Assembly: GCF_024228315.1 (NCBI RefSeq) | Contig: NZ_CP100454.1 | Coordinates: 2,232,001 to 2,296,000 of the forward strand | DNA: 64,000 bases | Direction of reading: 5' to 3' | Source: Halomarina pelagica | Lineage (GTDB): Archaea > Halobacteriota > Halobacteria > Halobacteriales > Haloarculaceae | Part shown: in pieces, positions 17,751 through 26,385 of the stretch | Layout of the letters: each line of letters starts with the position of its first letter | How positions within the stretch are numbered: position 1 is the first letter of the stretch | The notes under the pieces: model-generated | The model's database searches: none | Told to the model about the DNA's origin: nothing | What the model saw: only the letters and a program-made list of their open reading frames with translations | Translations under genes and position numbers: made by a program

Positions 17751-18704
17751 ATGAGCGAGAACTTCCCCGAGTACCTGACGGTCGACTACGACGACGGGCG
17801 GGAGCAGACCGCCGCCGACTACCCGAAACTGGCCGACAAGCTGGCGAAGGCCGTCGACGTGACGAGGATCGCGCTGGAGCAGTACCGCAGGCCCGCGGTC
17901 ATGTGGACCGGCGGGAAGGACTCCACGCTCGTGCTCTACTTCGTGAAGGAGGTCGCCGAGGAGTACGGCCACGACCTCCCTCCCGTGGTGTTCATCGACC
18001 ACTATCAGCACTTCGACGACGTCACCGACTTCGTCGAGCGCTGGGCCGGCGAGTGGGACCTCGAACTGATCTACGCGCGAAACGAGGACCCCGTCTTCGC
18101 CGAGCACGTACCGGGCGACGACGTACCCGTCGCGTCGCTGACCGAGGAGAACCGGCGCGAACTCCGCCGCGCGGACCACGAGGGCGACACCTTCCGCTTC
18201 GAGGCCGACAGCCTCGGCGGCAACCACCTGCTCAAGACCGTCGCGCTCAACCACGTCATCCGCGAGCACGGCTTCGACGGCATCTTCTCGGGCGTCCGCT
18301 GGGACGAGCAGGAGGCGCGCGCCGACGAGACCTTCTTCAGCCCCCGTCACGACTCGGAGAAGTACCCGCCGCACGACCGCGTCCACTCCATCCTCCAGTT
18401 CGACGAGCGGGCGCTCTGGGACGCCACGTGGCAGTACGTCGTCCCCGACACCGTGGCCGGGTGGCCCGAGGGTCACGTCCCGCAGAGCTACGACGACATG
18501 CCGGAGGGATTTACCGCCGAGGACATCCCCGTCTCGCCCAAGTACTTCGAGGGCTTCCGCTCGCTCGGCACGGAGAAGGGGTCGGCGAAGTCCGCCGAGG
18601 AACCCGCCTGGCTGCAGGACCTCGACAACACCACCGAACGACAGGGCCGCGCCCAGGACAAGGAGAACCTGATGGCCCGCCTGCGCGACCTCGGCTACAT
18701 GTGA
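17751..18704 (+). CDS. PAPS reductase / ATP sulfurylase subunit 2 family protein
   Basis: 317 residues. The PP-loop WTGGKDSTLVL (about 52-62) binds ATP or the nucleotide, and VVFIDHYQHFDD is the following strand. A second conserved block, IFSGVRWDEQEARADE, contains the Arg-rich substrate site of CysD/CysH relatives. The C-terminal QGRAQDKENLMARLRDLGY is typical of haloarchaeal members. No cysteine usable for PAPS reduction is visible near the C-terminus, so an adenylyl-transfer role is as likely as reduction. The composite element copy 3 follows its stop. Confidence 0.8.
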   Translation: MSENFPEYLTVDYDDGREQTAADYPKLADKLAKAVDVTRIALEQYRRPAVMWTGGKDSTLVLYFVKEVAEEYGHDLPPVVFIDHYQHFDDVTDFVERWAGEWDLELIYARNEDPVFAEHVPGDDVPVASLTEENRRELRRADHEGDTFRFEADSLGGNHLLKTVALNHVIREHGFDGIFSGVRWDEQEARADETFFSPRHDSEKYPPHDRVHSILQFDERALWDATWQYVVPDTVAGWPEGHVPQSYDDMPEGFTAEDIPVSPKYFEGFRSLGTEKGSAKSAEEPAWLQDLDNTTERQGRAQDKENLMARLRDLGYM

Positions 18705-18726
18705 GACAAACCTGTTGCTCCGCCAC

Positions 18727-18768
18727 CTTTTGCTGCGGTCGCTCGCTTCGCTCGCTCCCTAGCAAAAC
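18727..18768 (+). repeat. AT-closed hairpin after the PAPS-reductase-like gene, copy 3
   Basis: TTTTGCT (18728-18734) pairs with AGCAAAA (18761-18767) around a CGCTCG-rich interior, 22 bp after the stop codon. Confidence 0.6.
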
Positions 18769-18885
18769 CCTCCTCACCCCCTCGCTTCGCTCGGGGGTTC
18801 GTCGGTCCGCTCGCTCCCGCTGGTCGCTCACGGGTGCCACGCTGATGCCGGCGGTGGAATTCGAACTGTTCGACCCGTCCGTAGC

Positions 18886-18892
18886 TTTATAT
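18886..18892 (+). promoter_or_regulatory. TATA box of element copy 3
   Basis: TTTATAT, 27 bp before the core's GTGACGTGA. The 20 bp between (GAGAGCGGGACCAGCGTCC) are identical to copy 2. Confidence 0.6.
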
Positions 18893-18915
18893 CCGAGAGC
18901 GGGACCAGCGTCCGT

Positions 18916-19004
18916 GTGACGTGAGAGTCGTCGCGGGGTGTCTGCGGGTGTGCGACGCCACGCCCCGCGAACCGGATCCCGCCCACGGCGTCGCCTGTTC
19001 GCCC
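18916..19004 (+). ncRNA. candidate small RNA or micro-ORF core, copy 3
   Basis: Opens GTGACGTGAGAGTCGTCGCG and ends CTGTTCGCCC. The stem TGTCTGCGGG with CCCGCGAACC keeps a G-U wobble and the T-A version of the covarying pair. The frame from GTG 18921 reads MRVVAGCLRVCDATPREPDP and stays open for 45 codons to TAG 19056-19058. Confidence 0.5.
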
Positions 19005-19237
19005 ACGGTTTACCGCGCTCACTCGTCGCTGCGCGCCTCGTTCGCTGGTAACACATAGACGAAAACCCTCCTCACCCCCTCGTCGCGCCTCCGGCGCTCC
19101 TCGGGGGTTCGTCGGTCCGCTCGCTCCCACCGCCGGACTCGCGGTGCTCGTCCGGCGTGCTCCCGCTCGCCTCCGGCTCGCGGGAACTGCGGTCGCTCGT
19201 CGGTCCGCTCGTTCGGCCGTCGGCCTCACTCGTGGTC

Positions 19238-19292
19238 GTGCGACGCCACGCCCCGCGAACCGGATCCCGCCCATAGCCTCGCCTGTTTGCCC
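19238..19292 (+). repeat. truncated element core, copy 4
   Basis: GTGCGACGCCACGCCCCGCG onward matches the second half of the core, ending GCCTGTTTGCCC. The first 40 nt and the TATA box are missing, so it is probably a decayed copy. Confidence 0.6.
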
Positions 19293-19387
19293 CATCGGCT
19301 CGGCGCTCGCTCAGCGTGCTTCCACCGGCTCGGTGCCGGACAACGGCCGGCGAGCGTCGCGAGCGGCGGTGTCGAGAGACGGGGCGC

Positions 19388-20056
19388 TCACTCGACCCGG
19401 CCGCTCAGGACGCCGACGAACCCCAGCGCGCGCTCCTCGTAGCGGCGGTCCGTGGTGCGGGCGGCGAGGGCGTCGCGCGCGACGCTGACTCGCTCGTCGA
19501 GGTGGCGTCGAGCGCGTCGGCCGGCGAGCGCCTGCTGTACCGATTCGGTGAGCGCGTCGGCGGGCGCGCCCGCGCCGACGAACGCGCCGAAGGCGGGGTT
19601 GAGGAGCGGGCCGACCGGGTGGGAACTGCTCGTCGCGTCTAGGAGGGCGACCCGACCGGAGGCGAGGTCGCACCAGCCGTCCACGGCGGCGGTCGGGTCG
19701 GCCAGCAACCCGACGACGAACGACCCGAGGACGGCGTCGGCGCGTTCGACCGGCGGTCGCGCGGCGTCCGCCTGTACGAGGTGGACGTTCTCCCAGCCCT
19801 CGGGATCGACGCGCGTCCGGGCGTACCGCAGCAGCGGGCGCGTGAGGTCGACGCCGATCACCGTCCCCTCCGGCCCGACGCGCTCGCGCAGAAAGCGGAG
19901 GTTCGCGCCCGTTCCGCAGCCCATCTCGACGACCGTGTCGCCGGATTCGAGGTCGAGCGCGTCGACGGCGGCCGCGCGCCAGCGAGCCACGCCGGGAGCG
20001 GTGGCGATGGCGTCGTAGAGCGCCGCGTAACGGCCGTAGAACGCCCGGACGCTCAT
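19388..20056 (-). CDS. class I SAM-dependent methyltransferase
   Basis: 222 residues from ATG 20056, whose start overlaps the TGA of thiR (ATGA). FYGRYAALYD at the N-terminus and VVEMGCGTGANLRFL (about 43-57) form the SAM-binding start, followed by VIGVDLTRPLL and LGSFVVG. The substrate cannot be told from the sequence; ubiquinone/menaquinone-type and small-molecule methylases look similar. It is the last gene of the dcd-thiR-methyltransferase operon. Confidence 0.8.
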   Translation of the reverse strand: MSVRAFYGRYAALYDAIATAPGVARWRAAAVDALDLESGDTVVEMGCGTGANLRFLRERVGPEGTVIGVDLTRPLLRYARTRVDPEGWENVHLVQADAARPPVERADAVLGSFVVGLLADPTAAVDGWCDLASGRVALLDATSSSHPVGPLLNPAFGAFVGAGAPADALTESVQQALAGRRARRHLDERVSVARDALAARTTDRRYEERALGFVGVLSGRVE

Positions 20057-20955
20057 CGGACGCGGAGGTCGCGGACGCGCTCTGCGGCCGTCGACGCGTC
20101 GGGCGCGAGGACGTAGACGATCGGCTCGATGCCGAACCCGCCCGTCTGGTAGAGCACGTCGACGGCTGGGTCGTCGGCCACCGCGGCCTCGACCGCGGTG
20201 GCGACGTCGCCCTCCGCGTCGAACTCGCGGGTGATCAGCCCCCGCTCCTCGGCGCGGCCGACGATCCCCGGATCGTAGCGGACGTTCAGCGCGGCGCGGG
20301 CGTCGCTGCCGCCGGCGCGGGCGGCGAGCAGGACGCCCGCCACGTGCTCGCTCACGCCGAACTCGGGTTCGCCGGGGACGGCCGCCCGGCCCTTGATGTC
20401 GAGGATGCGCCCCGGGACGGCGGCCACGTCGTCGATGTCGGTCGCCTCGGGGAGACACTCGACGAGGTTCGACCCGACCGCGGGGACGAGGGCCGCGAAC
20501 CCGCTCGCGTTCGAGAGGATCCGAAGGCCGCGCCGGACGGAGGCGAGCGCGCGCTCGGCCTCGCGGAGGCCGCTATCGGGGTCGTGGACGGCGAAGTCGC
20601 CGTCGTACTCCGCGAGTTCGGGCATCGCCCGCTCGTGGAGCGTCGCGAGCAGGTCGCCGCGCTCCAGCCGCCGGATGAACACCTCGGTCTCGACGAGCGC
20701 CTGGACGCGGCTCATCTCGCCGTCGGCGAGCCCCTCCCCGAGGCGCGCGACGAGGTCCGCGACGCGCTCGTCGCCGAGCACCTCCGCGTTGCGGTCGATG
20801 TCGCCGTGAGCGTACTTCGAGACGGCGCTCTGGCTGATGCCGAGCAGCGTCGCCACCTCGTTCTGCGTGAGCCCCCGTCCGCGGAGGTCCTCGGCGAGCA
20901 TCGAGCGGAACGTCGGCAGGAACTCGTCGACGACCACCTCCTCGATGAAGCGCAT
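20053..20955 (-). CDS. thiR: HTH-ThiN transcriptional regulator ThiR
   Basis: 300 residues. A helix-turn-helix of the XRE type lies at about 28-55 (LTQNEVATLLGISQSAVSKY). The C-terminal 160 residues are a ThiN (thiamine-phosphate synthase-like) domain, beginning near LRILSNASGFAALVPAVGSN. In archaea this fusion is the thiamine regulator ThiR, with ThiN acting as ligand sensor. The start overlaps the dcd stop by one base. A candidate target site sits at the thi4 promoter in this window (29180-29204). Confidence 0.85.
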   Translation of the reverse strand: MRFIEEVVVDEFLPTFRSMLAEDLRGRGLTQNEVATLLGISQSAVSKYAHGDIDRNAEVLGDERVADLVARLGEGLADGEMSRVQALVETEVFIRRLERGDLLATLHERAMPELAEYDGDFAVHDPDSGLREAERALASVRRGLRILSNASGFAALVPAVGSNLVECLPEATDIDDVAAVPGRILDIKGRAAVPGEPEFGVSEHVAGVLLAARAGGSDARAALNVRYDPGIVGRAEERGLITREFDAEGDVATAVEAAVADDPAVDVLYQTGGFGIEPIVYVLAPDASTAAERVRDLRVR

Positions 20956-21542
20956 TACTGGTCGCCCCCGAACTCCCGATCCCCGCCGATCCGGGACGCC
21001 TGCGGCCCGGCCTGGTCCTGGTACTTCGAGCCGCGTCCCGAGCCGTAGGGTCGCTCGGCGGGCGACTTCATCTCCGTGAAGATGAGCTGTGAGACGCGCA
21101 TCCCCGGCGTGAGCGCGACCGGCGCGGTGCCGAGGTTCGACAGCTCGAGCGTTATCTGGCCCCGGTAGCCGGGGTCGACGACGCCCGCCGTCGCGTGGAT
21201 GACGATGGCAAGCCGGCCGAGCGAGGAGCGCCCCTCGACGTGCGCGAGCAGGTCGGGGGGGATCTCGACGCGCTCCTCGGTCGTGCCGAGCACGAAGTCG
21301 CCGGGGTGGAGGATGAACTCCTCGCCGTCCTCCACGACGGTCTCGCGCACGTACTCCTCGACCTCCTGTTCGCTGTTCGGGTGGATACAGGGGATGTTCG
21401 TCCGCTGGAACTCGAGGAACTCCCGGCCCAGCCTGAGGTCGATGCTGGCGGGCTGGATCTGGAGGTCGGGGTCGTCGAGCGGGGCGACCACGAGGTCGCC
21501 CGCCTCCAGCCGCCGGAGGATGTCGACGTCGGCGAGTATCAT
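20955..21542 (-). CDS. dcd: dCTP deaminase
   Basis: 195 residues from ATG 21542. [11 protein letters not shown] and [17 protein letters not shown] carry the active-site Ser, Arg and Glu of the trimeric dUTPase/dCTP deaminase fold. The Gly/Arg-rich C-terminus ([14 protein letters not shown]) closes over the triphosphate. It makes dUTP or, if bifunctional, dUMP from dCTP for thymidylate synthesis. The stop TAA overlaps the thiR ATG. Confidence 0.93.
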   Translation of the reverse strand: MILADVDILRRLEAGDLVVAPLDDPDLQIQPASIDLRLGREFLEFQRTNIPCIHPNSEQEVEEYVRETVVEDGEEFILHPGDFVLGTTEERVEIPPDLLAHVEGRSSLGRLAIVIHATAGVVDPGYRGQITLELSNLGTAPVALTPGMRVSQLIFTEMKSPAERPYGSGRGSKYQDQAGPQASRIGGDREFGGDQ

Positions 21543-21700
21543 TGGATGTATCAGCGCCCGAGAGACGCTAAAACCTCCCGGTCGTCGACCGACGGACCGA
21601 TCGGTGCCGGCGAAACGCTCGAGCGACGGCCGCTCGCCGCGGGTCGTCGCGGGGCGCGAGCGGTCGCCAGCGCTTTCACCCCCACCCGCCATCCACGCGC

Positions 21701-22045
21701 ATGGGCATGAAGCAGGCCATCGTCGCCCGGACGGACGTCGGCATGGGGACGGGCAAGCTCGCCGCGCAGGTCGCCCACGCCTCGCTCGCGGCCTACGAGA
21801 ACGCGGGTCCCGACGCGCGCCGGGAGTGGAAGTCCGGCGGCCAGAAGAAGATCGTCCTGAAAGCGGGAAGCGAGCGCGAGGTGTTCGAACTCGCCGAGGA
21901 GGCCCGACGGGAGGGCCTCCCGCACGCCGTCATCCGCGACGCCGGCCACACCCAACTCGACCCGGGGACGGTGACGGCGCTCGCGGTCGGTCCGGCCCCG
22001 GAGAACCTCGTGGACCGCGTGACGGGGGACCTCTCGCTGTTCTAG
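21701..22045 (+). CDS. pth2: peptidyl-tRNA hydrolase Pth2
   Basis: 114 residues (ATG 21701; a second ATG at 21707 is also possible). [15 protein letters not shown] and the C-terminal [19 protein letters not shown] are the two conserved blocks of archaeal/eukaryotic Pth2. It frees tRNAs stuck on short peptides. Divergent from dcd. Confidence 0.95.
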   Translation: MGMKQAIVARTDVGMGTGKLAAQVAHASLAAYENAGPDARREWKSGGQKKIVLKAGSEREVFELAEEARREGLPHAVIRDAGHTQLDPGTVTALAVGPAPENLVDRVTGDLSLF

Positions 22046-22060
22046 GCCGTTCGAGTCGAA

Positions 22061-23140
22061 TCAGAACCCGCGGCGGTACTGGACGGGGACGTGCGCGTCG
22101 TCCATCCGGTCGAGCGCGTCCGCGGCGTGGAGCGCGAAGTACGGATCGCGAAGGTGCTCGCGGCCGACGATGGCGAGGTCGGCCCGCCCGTTGCGGATCA
22201 CCTCGTCCGCCCCCTCGGGGGTCGTGATCTTCCCGACCGCGCCGACGGCGACGTCGTTCGCCTCGCGGACGGCCTCCGCGAGGGGCGTCTGGTAGTGCGA
22301 GCCGGTGTCGGGGAGTTGCTGGTCGGGGTGGATTCCGCCCGCGCTCACGTCGATCAGGTCCACGCCGACCTCCGCGAGGTCGCCCGCCAGCCTGACGGTG
22401 TCGTCGATGGTCCAGGCGTCCCGGTCGGGCAGCCAGTCGGTCGCCGAGAGGCGGACGAAGACGGGCTTCTCGTCGGGCCACACCTCGCGGACGGCGGCGG
22501 TGACCTCTCGGACGAGTCGCGTCCGCCCGTCGAAGTCGCCGCCGTAGTCGTCCTCGCGGGCGTTCGTGACCGGCGAGTAGAACTCGTGGAGGAGGTAGCC
22601 GTGCGCGCCGTGGACCTCCGCGATCTCGAAGCCGGCGGCGTGGGCGAACTCGGCGGCCTCCCGGAAGGCGTCGATGACGCCCTCGATGCCCGCCTGGTCG
22701 AGCGCCTCCGTCGCGAGCGGCTCGTCGTGGGGCCACGGCTCGTCGGTCGGGCCGAGGGGCGTCCAGCCGTCGTCGCCGTGGACGGGGCCGTAGCCGTCGG
22801 CGGGCGGGTAGGTGGAGGCCTTCCGCCCCGCGTGGGCGAGCTGGATCGCGGGCACCGACCCCTGCGAGCGGACGAACCCCGTTATCGGCGCGAGCGCGTC
22901 GGCGTGCGCCCGGCTCCAGATTCCGAGGTCGTTCGGCGAGATGCGCCCGCGCGGCTCGACGGCCGCCGCCTCGCTCATCACGATCCCCGCGCCGCCGACG
23001 GCTCGCGAGCCGAGGTGGACGAGGTGCCAGTCGGTCGCCAGCCCGTCCGGTCGACAGGAGTACTGGCACATGGGCGACACCATCACGCGGTTGGGGATCT
23101 CCGTTCCGCGTAGCGTCAGCGGCGTGAACAGGTCCGACAT
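22061..23140 (-). CDS. Old Yellow Enzyme family NADH:flavin oxidoreductase (YqjM-like)
   Basis: 359 residues from ATG 23140. SPMCQYS (22-28) has the Cys of the YqjM/OYE-like subgroup that tunes the FMN. IQLAHAGRK, EVHGAHGYLLHEFYSP and the C-terminal VGAVGKI and IVGREHLRDP are FMN- and substrate-binding motifs in a TIM barrel. It should reduce activated C=C bonds with NAD(P)H; the physiological substrate is unknown. The frame is open far upstream, but the family N-terminus begins at 23140. Confidence 0.93.
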   Translation of the reverse strand: MSDLFTPLTLRGTEIPNRVMVSPMCQYSCRPDGLATDWHLVHLGSRAVGGAGIVMSEAAAVEPRGRISPNDLGIWSRAHADALAPITGFVRSQGSVPAIQLAHAGRKASTYPPADGYGPVHGDDGWTPLGPTDEPWPHDEPLATEALDQAGIEGVIDAFREAAEFAHAAGFEIAEVHGAHGYLLHEFYSPVTNAREDDYGGDFDGRTRLVREVTAAVREVWPDEKPVFVRLSATDWLPDRDAWTIDDTVRLAGDLAEVGVDLIDVSAGGIHPDQQLPDTGSHYQTPLAEAVREANDVAVGAVGKITTPEGADEVIRNGRADLAIVGREHLRDPYFALHAADALDRMDDAHVPVQYRRGF

Positions 23141-23353
23141 CGACCGGGGTTCGGGGCGGTAGCCAAAAGCCCCGTCGAAGCCAGCAGGCGCTTCCCCCGT
23201 CCGTTCGGGTTTCACGCGCCGACCTCGCGAGCCGGAGCCGGGAACGGGCGCGCGGCGACGGGATGAGTACGCACATACGGCCGCGCCGAGAAGGGCAGGT
23301 ATGTCAGGAGCGGCGAGGACGGCGGGCCGGGAGAGAGCGACGGGGGGACGCTG

Positions 23354-24670
23354 ATGCGTCCGGCGCACCCGGTCGAGCGCGCGGTCGGCATCGACTACTA
23401 CGTGAGCGACGCCGACGGCGTCGGCGGCCGGTTGCGCGCCGCCCCCGAGGACTTCCGCGTGCGCGAGCGCGAGGCGGTCGACGTCGAGCCCCTGGACGCC
23501 GACCCGGGGGCGTACCCGAACGTCGTCTTCCGCGCGACGCTCCGTAACTGGGACACCAACGACTTCGTCGCCGTGCTCGCCGACCGCCTCGGGTTCAGCC
23601 GCGAGCGCTTCTCCTGGGCCGGGACGAAGGACAAGCGCGCCGTGACGACGCAGCTGTTCTCCGTGCGCTGGCTCGACGACCCCGCGTTTCCCGACGTGGG
23701 CGGCGCGGAGATCGAGGCGCTCGGACGGACCGGCCGGCCCGTCCTCTTCGGCGACCTCAGGGGTAACGAGTTCGAGATCGCGGTGCGCGACGCGGCGCAC
23801 CCCGACCGCGCTCCCGCCGTCTCCGAGGCCCTGCGCGCCTTCGGCGACTGCGCGGCGGGCCAGGTGGCCGTCCCGAACTACTTCGGCCAGCAGCGCTTCG
23901 GGACGCGCCGGCCCGTCACTCACGAGGTGGGGCTCGCCCTCGCCCGCGGGGACTGGGAGGGGGCCGTCATCGCCTACGCGGGCAATCCGAGCGAGCGGGA
24001 ACCCGAGTCCACGCGCGAGGCCCGACGCTACGTCGAGGAGACCCGCGACTGGGCGGGGGCGCTGGAGCGCCTCCCCGGCCGCCTCGGCTACGAGCGCGCG
24101 ATGGTCCACCGCCTCGTCGAGAACGGCGGCGAGGGGGAGGCGGACTTCGCGGACGCCCTGCGGACGGCCCCGAACAACGTCCAGCGGCTGTTCGTCAACG
24201 CCGCGCAGTCCTACCTGTTCAACCGGATGCTCTCCGCGCGCCTGGATCGGGGGCTCCCGTTTCACCGCCCGGTCGTCGGCGACGTGGTCTGCTTCGCCGA
24301 CGATCACGGGCTCCCCGACCCGGATCGCGGCCAGCGCGTCACCGAGCGCCGAGTGGACACGATCGCTCGCCACTGCGCGCGGGGTCGGGCGTTCGTCACC
24401 GCCCCGCTCGTCGGCACCGAGACGGAACTCGCCGACGGCGAGCAGGGCGAGATCGAGCGGGAGGTGCTCGACGACGAGGGGATCGCCCCGGAGGACTTCG
24501 ACCTTCCGGGCGAGTTCGGCTCGACGGGCACCCGCCGCGCGATCCTCGTCGCGACCGAACTCGACGTGGCGGACGACCCGCTCACCTTCTCCTTCTCGCT
24601 CCCCTCCGGGTCGTACGCGACGGTGCTCCTGCGCGAGTACCTGAAGGCGGATCCCGCGGAGATGCGGTGA
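23354..24670 (+). CDS. truD: tRNA pseudouridine(13) synthase TruD
   Basis: 438 residues. The catalytic Asp93 is in [21 protein letters not shown] (about 175) and the insertion domain beginning near 215 fit archaeal TruD. It makes pseudouridine at tRNA position 13. A 17-codon open frame (23301-23354) ends in a one-base overlap with its ATG but has no support as a gene. Confidence 0.95.
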   Translation: MRPAHPVERAVGIDYYVSDADGVGGRLRAAPEDFRVREREAVDVEPLDADPGAYPNVVFRATLRNWDTNDFVAVLADRLGFSRERFSWAGTKDKRAVTTQLFSVRWLDDPAFPDVGGAEIEALGRTGRPVLFGDLRGNEFEIAVRDAAHPDRAPAVSEALRAFGDCAAGQVAVPNYFGQQRFGTRRPVTHEVGLALARGDWEGAVIAYAGNPSEREPESTREARRYVEETRDWAGALERLPGRLGYERAMVHRLVENGGEGEADFADALRTAPNNVQRLFVNAAQSYLFNRMLSARLDRGLPFHRPVVGDVVCFADDHGLPDPDRGQRVTERRVDTIARHCARGRAFVTAPLVGTETELADGEQGEIEREVLDDEGIAPEDFDLPGEFGSTGTRRAILVATELDVADDPLTFSFSLPSGSYATVLLREYLKADPAEMR

Positions 24671-24727
24671 GCGGGGTCCCCTCCGCCGTCGTCCCGCGTC
24701 CGATCCGCCGCGGAGGGGAACACGCCA

Positions 24728-24735
24728 GTTATACG
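24728..24735 (+). promoter_or_regulatory. TATA box of the DUF2103 gene
   Basis: GTTATACG centred 27 bp before ATG 24758. This supports the ATG over the in-frame GTG at 24746. Confidence 0.55.
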
Positions 24736-24757
24736 CCTCGATAGAGTGTCCTCTGAC

Positions 24758-25477
24758 ATGGCGTGTCGGCAGTGCGCGAGCGACCTCGACCGGCCGGGAG
24801 ACTACTGTCTCGTCTGTCGGACGCGCAACGCCGACACCGTCGTTCTCGACCTCTCCCGCGAGCGCGCGACCGTCACCGCCCTGCTCGACGACGCGGTGAT
24901 CGCGCGCCGCGAGGTGACGACCACGCCCGAGGCGGGCGAGCGCGAGACGACCGAACTGCGTAACTTCGCGGGGCTGATCGCGGACGACCTCCAGCGGAAG
25001 CGCCCGGAGGAGGTGTACGCCGTCGGCGACCGCGAGGTGCTCTCTGCGGTGCGCGAGCAGGTTCACTACCCCTTCTACCGCGTCGAGGGCGAGGACCCCG
25101 TGGAGGCGGTCGTCGAGCGGCGGGGGGAGCCCGCACTCGAGACCGTCGATCGCCCCCCGGCGGCGAAGCTCGGCGGGTCGCACTCGACGCTCATCGGCGG
25201 GCGCGCGGGTCGCCGGGCCGTCGAGACGATCGCGGCCCACCCGCACGTGAAGAAGCTGATCCCCGGTCCCATCGACGCCGGCGGGTCCGGCTCCCGGAGC
25301 GGCGTGCGCGCGAAGGCGACCCGCGCCGACGAGAACGGCAACGTCCGGATGCTCCTCCGGGACGGCTCGAGCGTCCAGGAGAACCGCGTCGTCACCACCG
25401 CCTACGACCGCGAGACGGGCGAGCGCGTCCGCGCCGACCTCGACGAGTGGCTCCGGGACGCCGGACTCCGGGAGTAG
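24758..25477 (+). CDS. DUF2103 domain protein
   Basis: 239 residues. The N-terminus has a zinc-ribbon-like pair of cysteine sets (ACRQC and YCLVC). LGGSHSTLIGG (about 138-148) and a Gly-rich loop before the C-terminus are conserved in the family. The role is unknown; the zinc ribbon suggests nucleic-acid contact. The gene sits between truD and the ribosomal/RNA polymerase genes. Confidence 0.7.
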   Translation: MACRQCASDLDRPGDYCLVCRTRNADTVVLDLSRERATVTALLDDAVIARREVTTTPEAGERETTELRNFAGLIADDLQRKRPEEVYAVGDREVLSAVREQVHYPFYRVEGEDPVEAVVERRGEPALETVDRPPAAKLGGSHSTLIGGRAGRRAVETIAAHPHVKKLIPGPIDAGGSGSRSGVRAKATRADENGNVRMLLRDGSSVQENRVVTTAYDRETGERVRADLDEWLRDAGLRE

Positions 25478-25527
25478 GACTGAAACCGCGGAACTCGGGA
25501 CCTCCCCGCACGGATCGGACTCAACGG

Positions 25528-25536
25528 ATTTATACC
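25528..25536 (+). promoter_or_regulatory. TATA box of the rpl37ae-rpo12-pcc1 run
   Basis: ATTTATACC centred 30 bp before ATG 25562. This is the only clear promoter before the three tightly packed genes. Confidence 0.6.
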
Positions 25537-25561
25537 GCTGTCGGGGGTACCGACGGGTATC

Positions 25562-25828
25562 ATGGCCAAGAAGAAGGGACGCACGGGCAGCGCGGGTCGA
25601 TTCGGCGCACGCTACGGCTGCGTCGCCCGCCGCCGCGTCGCGGAGATCGAGGAGGACACGCGAAGCTCGACGGTCGACGGCGCGCCCGTCAAGCGCGTCG
25701 GGACGGGCATCTGGATCAACGAGGAGACCGGCGAGAAGTTCGCCGGGGGAGCCTACCGCGCGCAGACGCCGGGCGGTCGCACCGTCCGCCGCTCGATCCG
25801 CGCCGCCCTCTCCGAGGACGACACCTAA
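25562..25828 (+). CDS. rpl37ae: 50S ribosomal protein L37Ae without zinc-finger cysteines
   Basis: 88 residues. The N-terminal [12 protein letters not shown] and the C-terminal [11 protein letters not shown] and VRRSIRAAL identify L37Ae. The family normally carries two CxxC pairs in the middle; here the region reads STVDGAPVK and [10 protein letters not shown], with no cysteine. The only Cys is at position 20. The reading frame is intact, so this is an evolved form rather than a broken gene. It is first in a run with rpo12 and pcc1. Confidence 0.9.
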   Translation: MAKKKGRTGSAGRFGARYGCVARRRVAEIEEDTRSSTVDGAPVKRVGTGIWINEETGEKFAGGAYRAQTPGGRTVRRSIRAALSEDDT

Positions 25829-25852
25829 GTACGCCCACCCGATACTACCAGT

Positions 25853-25987
25853 ATGAGCTACAAGTGTTCTCGCTGCAAGCGCGACGTCGAACTCGACGAG
25901 TACGGCGGCGTCCGCTGTCCGTACTGCGGTCACCGGGTGCTCCTGAAGGAGCGCGCCGGCGACGTCAAGACGATCGACGTCGAGTAA
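25853..25987 (+). CDS. rpo12: DNA-directed RNA polymerase subunit Rpo12 (RpoP)
   Basis: 44 residues. Cys 5, 8, 22 and 25 (CSRC and CPYC) form the zinc ribbon of this small archaeal/eukaryotic polymerase subunit. [16 protein letters not shown] is the family's core. It is 24 bp after rpl37ae and 4 bp before pcc1, so it is surely cotranscribed. Confidence 0.95.
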   Translation: MSYKCSRCKRDVELDEYGGVRCPYCGHRVLLKERAGDVKTIDVE

Positions 25988-25991
25988 CGGC

Positions 25992-26267
25992 GTGTCGGCA
26001 CCCCCGCGGCACGACGCGCTCCTCGAATTCGAGTACGAGTCGCCCGACCACGCGGCGCTCGTCGAGCGATGCGTCCGCCAGGAAGTCGGGGAGATAGAGG
26101 GCGACCGCACCCGTGCCGAGGTCGGTCGTGACGGCGCGACCGTCGCGGTGCGCATCGACGCCGACGACCTCGTGGCGCTCCGCGCCGGGCTGAACACCTG
26201 GTGTACGCTCGTGGAGGTCGCGGAGGGCGTGGTGGAGGCGTCCCTCGGCGACGGTGACGGTCGGTGA
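25992..26267 (+). CDS. pcc1: KEOPS complex subunit Pcc1
   Basis: 91 residues from GTG 25992. The short alpha/beta fold with RIDADDLVALRAGLNTW matches Pcc1/Cgi121-type KEOPS subunits. KEOPS makes the t6A modification on ANN-decoding tRNAs. The four-base gap after rpo12 suggests one mRNA. Confidence 0.85.
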   Translation: MSAPPRHDALLEFEYESPDHAALVERCVRQEVGEIEGDRTRAEVGRDGATVAVRIDADDLVALRAGLNTWCTLVEVAEGVVEASLGDGDGR

Positions 26268-26385
26268 CGGGAGGAGTGCGAGGGAACGAGCGGCGAGGTG
26301 GCGGTCGGTGACGAACGATTCGCGTCGCCCTCGCCGGTGAGTCGAATGCCGTGCCTTTTTGCGTCGTCGTCTCGTCGGCACAGTC

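Larger units (their letters stand above)
18705..19387. other. intergenic repeat region with composite element copy 3 and a truncated copy
   Basis: 683 bases with no credible gene. It holds a hairpin (18727-18768), a TATA box (18886-18892), a full core (18916-19004), a second hairpin-like block (19008-19052), a repeated CACCCCCTCG...GGGGGTTCGTCGGTCCGCTCGCTCCC segment at both about 18776 and 19071, and a truncated core (19238-19292) without a promoter. Confidence 0.7.

Noticed and set aside
23301-23354. 17-codon leader peptide before truD
   Set aside because: The one-base overlap with truD is suggestive, but there is no promoter spacing, codon signal or known homologue to support it.
22061-26197. 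Open minus-strand frame of more than 1300 codons
   Set aside because: Only 22061-23140 encodes the OYE protein. The rest is antisense to truD, the DUF2103 gene and rpl37ae and is an artefact of high GC.
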